64,000 nucleotides of DNA, from NCBI GenBank assembly GCA_903867885.1, contig CAIPTD010000145.1:28738-92737 (forward strand), written 5' to 3'. Shown here one piece after another: positions 63,002 to 64,000 of the stretch (positions are counted from its first letter, which is position 1; every line of letters begins with the position of its first letter). Origin of the DNA: an uncultured Ferrovum sp. (GTDB taxonomy: Bacteria > Pseudomonadota > Gammaproteobacteria > Burkholderiales > Ferrovaceae). Made by a program: the position numbers and the translations under genes. The notes beneath the pieces are model-generated. The model saw nothing but the letters and a program-made list of their open reading frames with translations, did not search any database and had not been told where the DNA came from.

Positions 63002-63805
63002 GTGAGTCGCTATGTGATTGGCGACGTGCAGGGGTGTTATGAGCCGTTAAAACGGCTTCTTAACACACTACCTTTGGGCTCCGACGATCAACTCTGGTTT
63101 ACCGGTGATTTGGTCAATCGGGGCCCGCATTCTTTAGAAGTGCTGCGCCTTGTAAGAGAACTTGGCCCGCGCGCAAGAACCCTACTTGGTAATCATGATT
63201 TGCACCTGTTATGCGTAGCAGAGGGATTTGCGACACAGCATAAAGGCGATACCTTAGCGGAGATTCTTGATGCTCCGGATCGCCTTGAGCTATTAAACTG
63301 GTTGCGCACGCAACCCTTAGCCATTCAAGAAGAAGGGTTTCTGATGGTGCATGCTGGGGTTTTTCCCACTTGGACGAGCGCGCAAACAATCCGCCTAGCC
63401 AATGAAGTTCAAACCTTTCTAAGCGGCCCTCACTACCGTGACTTTTTAGCAGTGATGTATGGAAACAAGCCAGATGCCTGGGATGAATCACTGAGCGGAT
63501 TCAACCGATTACGCGCCATTATCAATGCCCTGACCAGAATGCGACTATGCAGCCCTGAAGGAATAATGAATTTCTCGCACAAGGGAGAATTGGCTGATGC
63601 GCCTAAAGGTTTGATCCCTTGGTTTACAGTGCCTCACCGCGCTACTGAACACGATACGGTGATATTTGGACACTGGTCGGCATTGGGTTTAGTGATGAAA
63701 CCTAATTTGATTGGAGCAGATACGGGATGTTTGTGGGGTAGAACGCTCACTGCTGTGAGACTGGAGAACAGGGAAGTGTTTTCAGTACCCTGTTCTCCTG
63801 ACTAG
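63002..63805 (+). CDS. apaH: Symmetrical bis(5'-nucleosyl)-tetraphosphatase (GTG start)
   Basis: YVIGDVQGCYEPLKRLL, FTGDLVNRGPHSLEVLRLV, LLGNHDLHLL, MVHAGVFP, FGHWSALG. Confidence 0.97.
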   Translation: MSRYVIGDVQGCYEPLKRLLNTLPLGSDDQLWFTGDLVNRGPHSLEVLRLVRELGPRARTLLGNHDLHLLCVAEGFATQHKGDTLAEILDAPDRLELLNWLRTQPLAIQEEGFLMVHAGVFPTWTSAQTIRLANEVQTFLSGPHYRDFLAVMYGNKPDAWDESLSGFNRLRAIINALTRMRLCSPEGIMNFSHKGELADAPKGLIPWFTVPHRATEHDTVIFGHWSALGLVMKPNLIGADTGCLWGRTLTAVRLENREVFSVPCSPD

Positions 63806-63837
63806 CTAAAAAAGCCTATAACACCCACTCCGCCAAA

Positions 63838-64000
63838 TTACTTGGTGGTGGTGGTTGCAGTGGTGGTAGTGCTTACTTTAGGCACTTTGGGTGTTTTAGC
63901 TGTTTTGGTGGTGGTGGTGCCAGTTGTTGCAGTGGTGCCAGTGGTGCCGGTTGTTGCTGTGGTGGTGGTTGCAGTGGTACCGGTGGTGGTGGTGGTGGTT
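63838..64000 (-). CDS. C-terminal fragment of a Thr-rich low-complexity protein (truncated by window edge)
   Basis: Minus strand open to the edge and ending at TAA: ...TTTTTTGTTATTTTATTGTTGTTATTGTTTTKTAKTPKVPKVSTTTATTTTK*. Confidence 0.5.
   Translation of the reverse strand, partial: TTTTTTGTTATTTTATTGTTGTTATTGTTTTKTAKTPKVPKVSTTTTATTTTK

Overview
The window is 64 kb of dense, housekeeping-rich chromosome from a proteobacterium, most likely a betaproteobacterium judging by gene families and gene order (inference). I saw no tRNA, rRNA, CRISPR array, phage or IS element. Main blocks: partial mtgA and aroE; glnA-ntrB-ntrC; photolyase; yqgE-ruvX-pyrB-pyrC'-like; prlC and xthA; RNase II/R-like and mpl. 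A methanol-oxidation block follows, with a lanthanide-type XoxF (D-x-D signature), cytochrome c, XoxJ-like protein, S1 protease-TPR, two uncharacterised secreted proteins and a degenerate PQQ-associated metallo-beta-lactamase-fold protein. After that: metH; porin-glnK-amtB; ubiK, ridA and an RND efflux system; comM; HtrA-like protease; a complete SUF operon with an IscR-like regulator; gshA-gshB plus a degenerate ApbE-like lipoprotein; ddl; hemC-D-X-Y; tlpA, accB-accC-prmA; cytochrome c5; apaH; and a truncated Thr-rich ORF at the right edge. Most notable: (i) the extended xox locus with a predicted zinc-site-dead MBL pseudoenzyme, a promoter-overlapping repeat and a roughly 250-nt leader with alternative pairings; (ii) matching sigma54/NtrC promoter architecture at glnA and at porin-glnK-amtB, with paired sites 31 bp apart in both; (iii) a shortened ApbE-like Tat lipoprotein; (iv) a good IscR type-1-like operator at the SUF operon. 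All family assignments come from reading the translated sequences; no database search was run.
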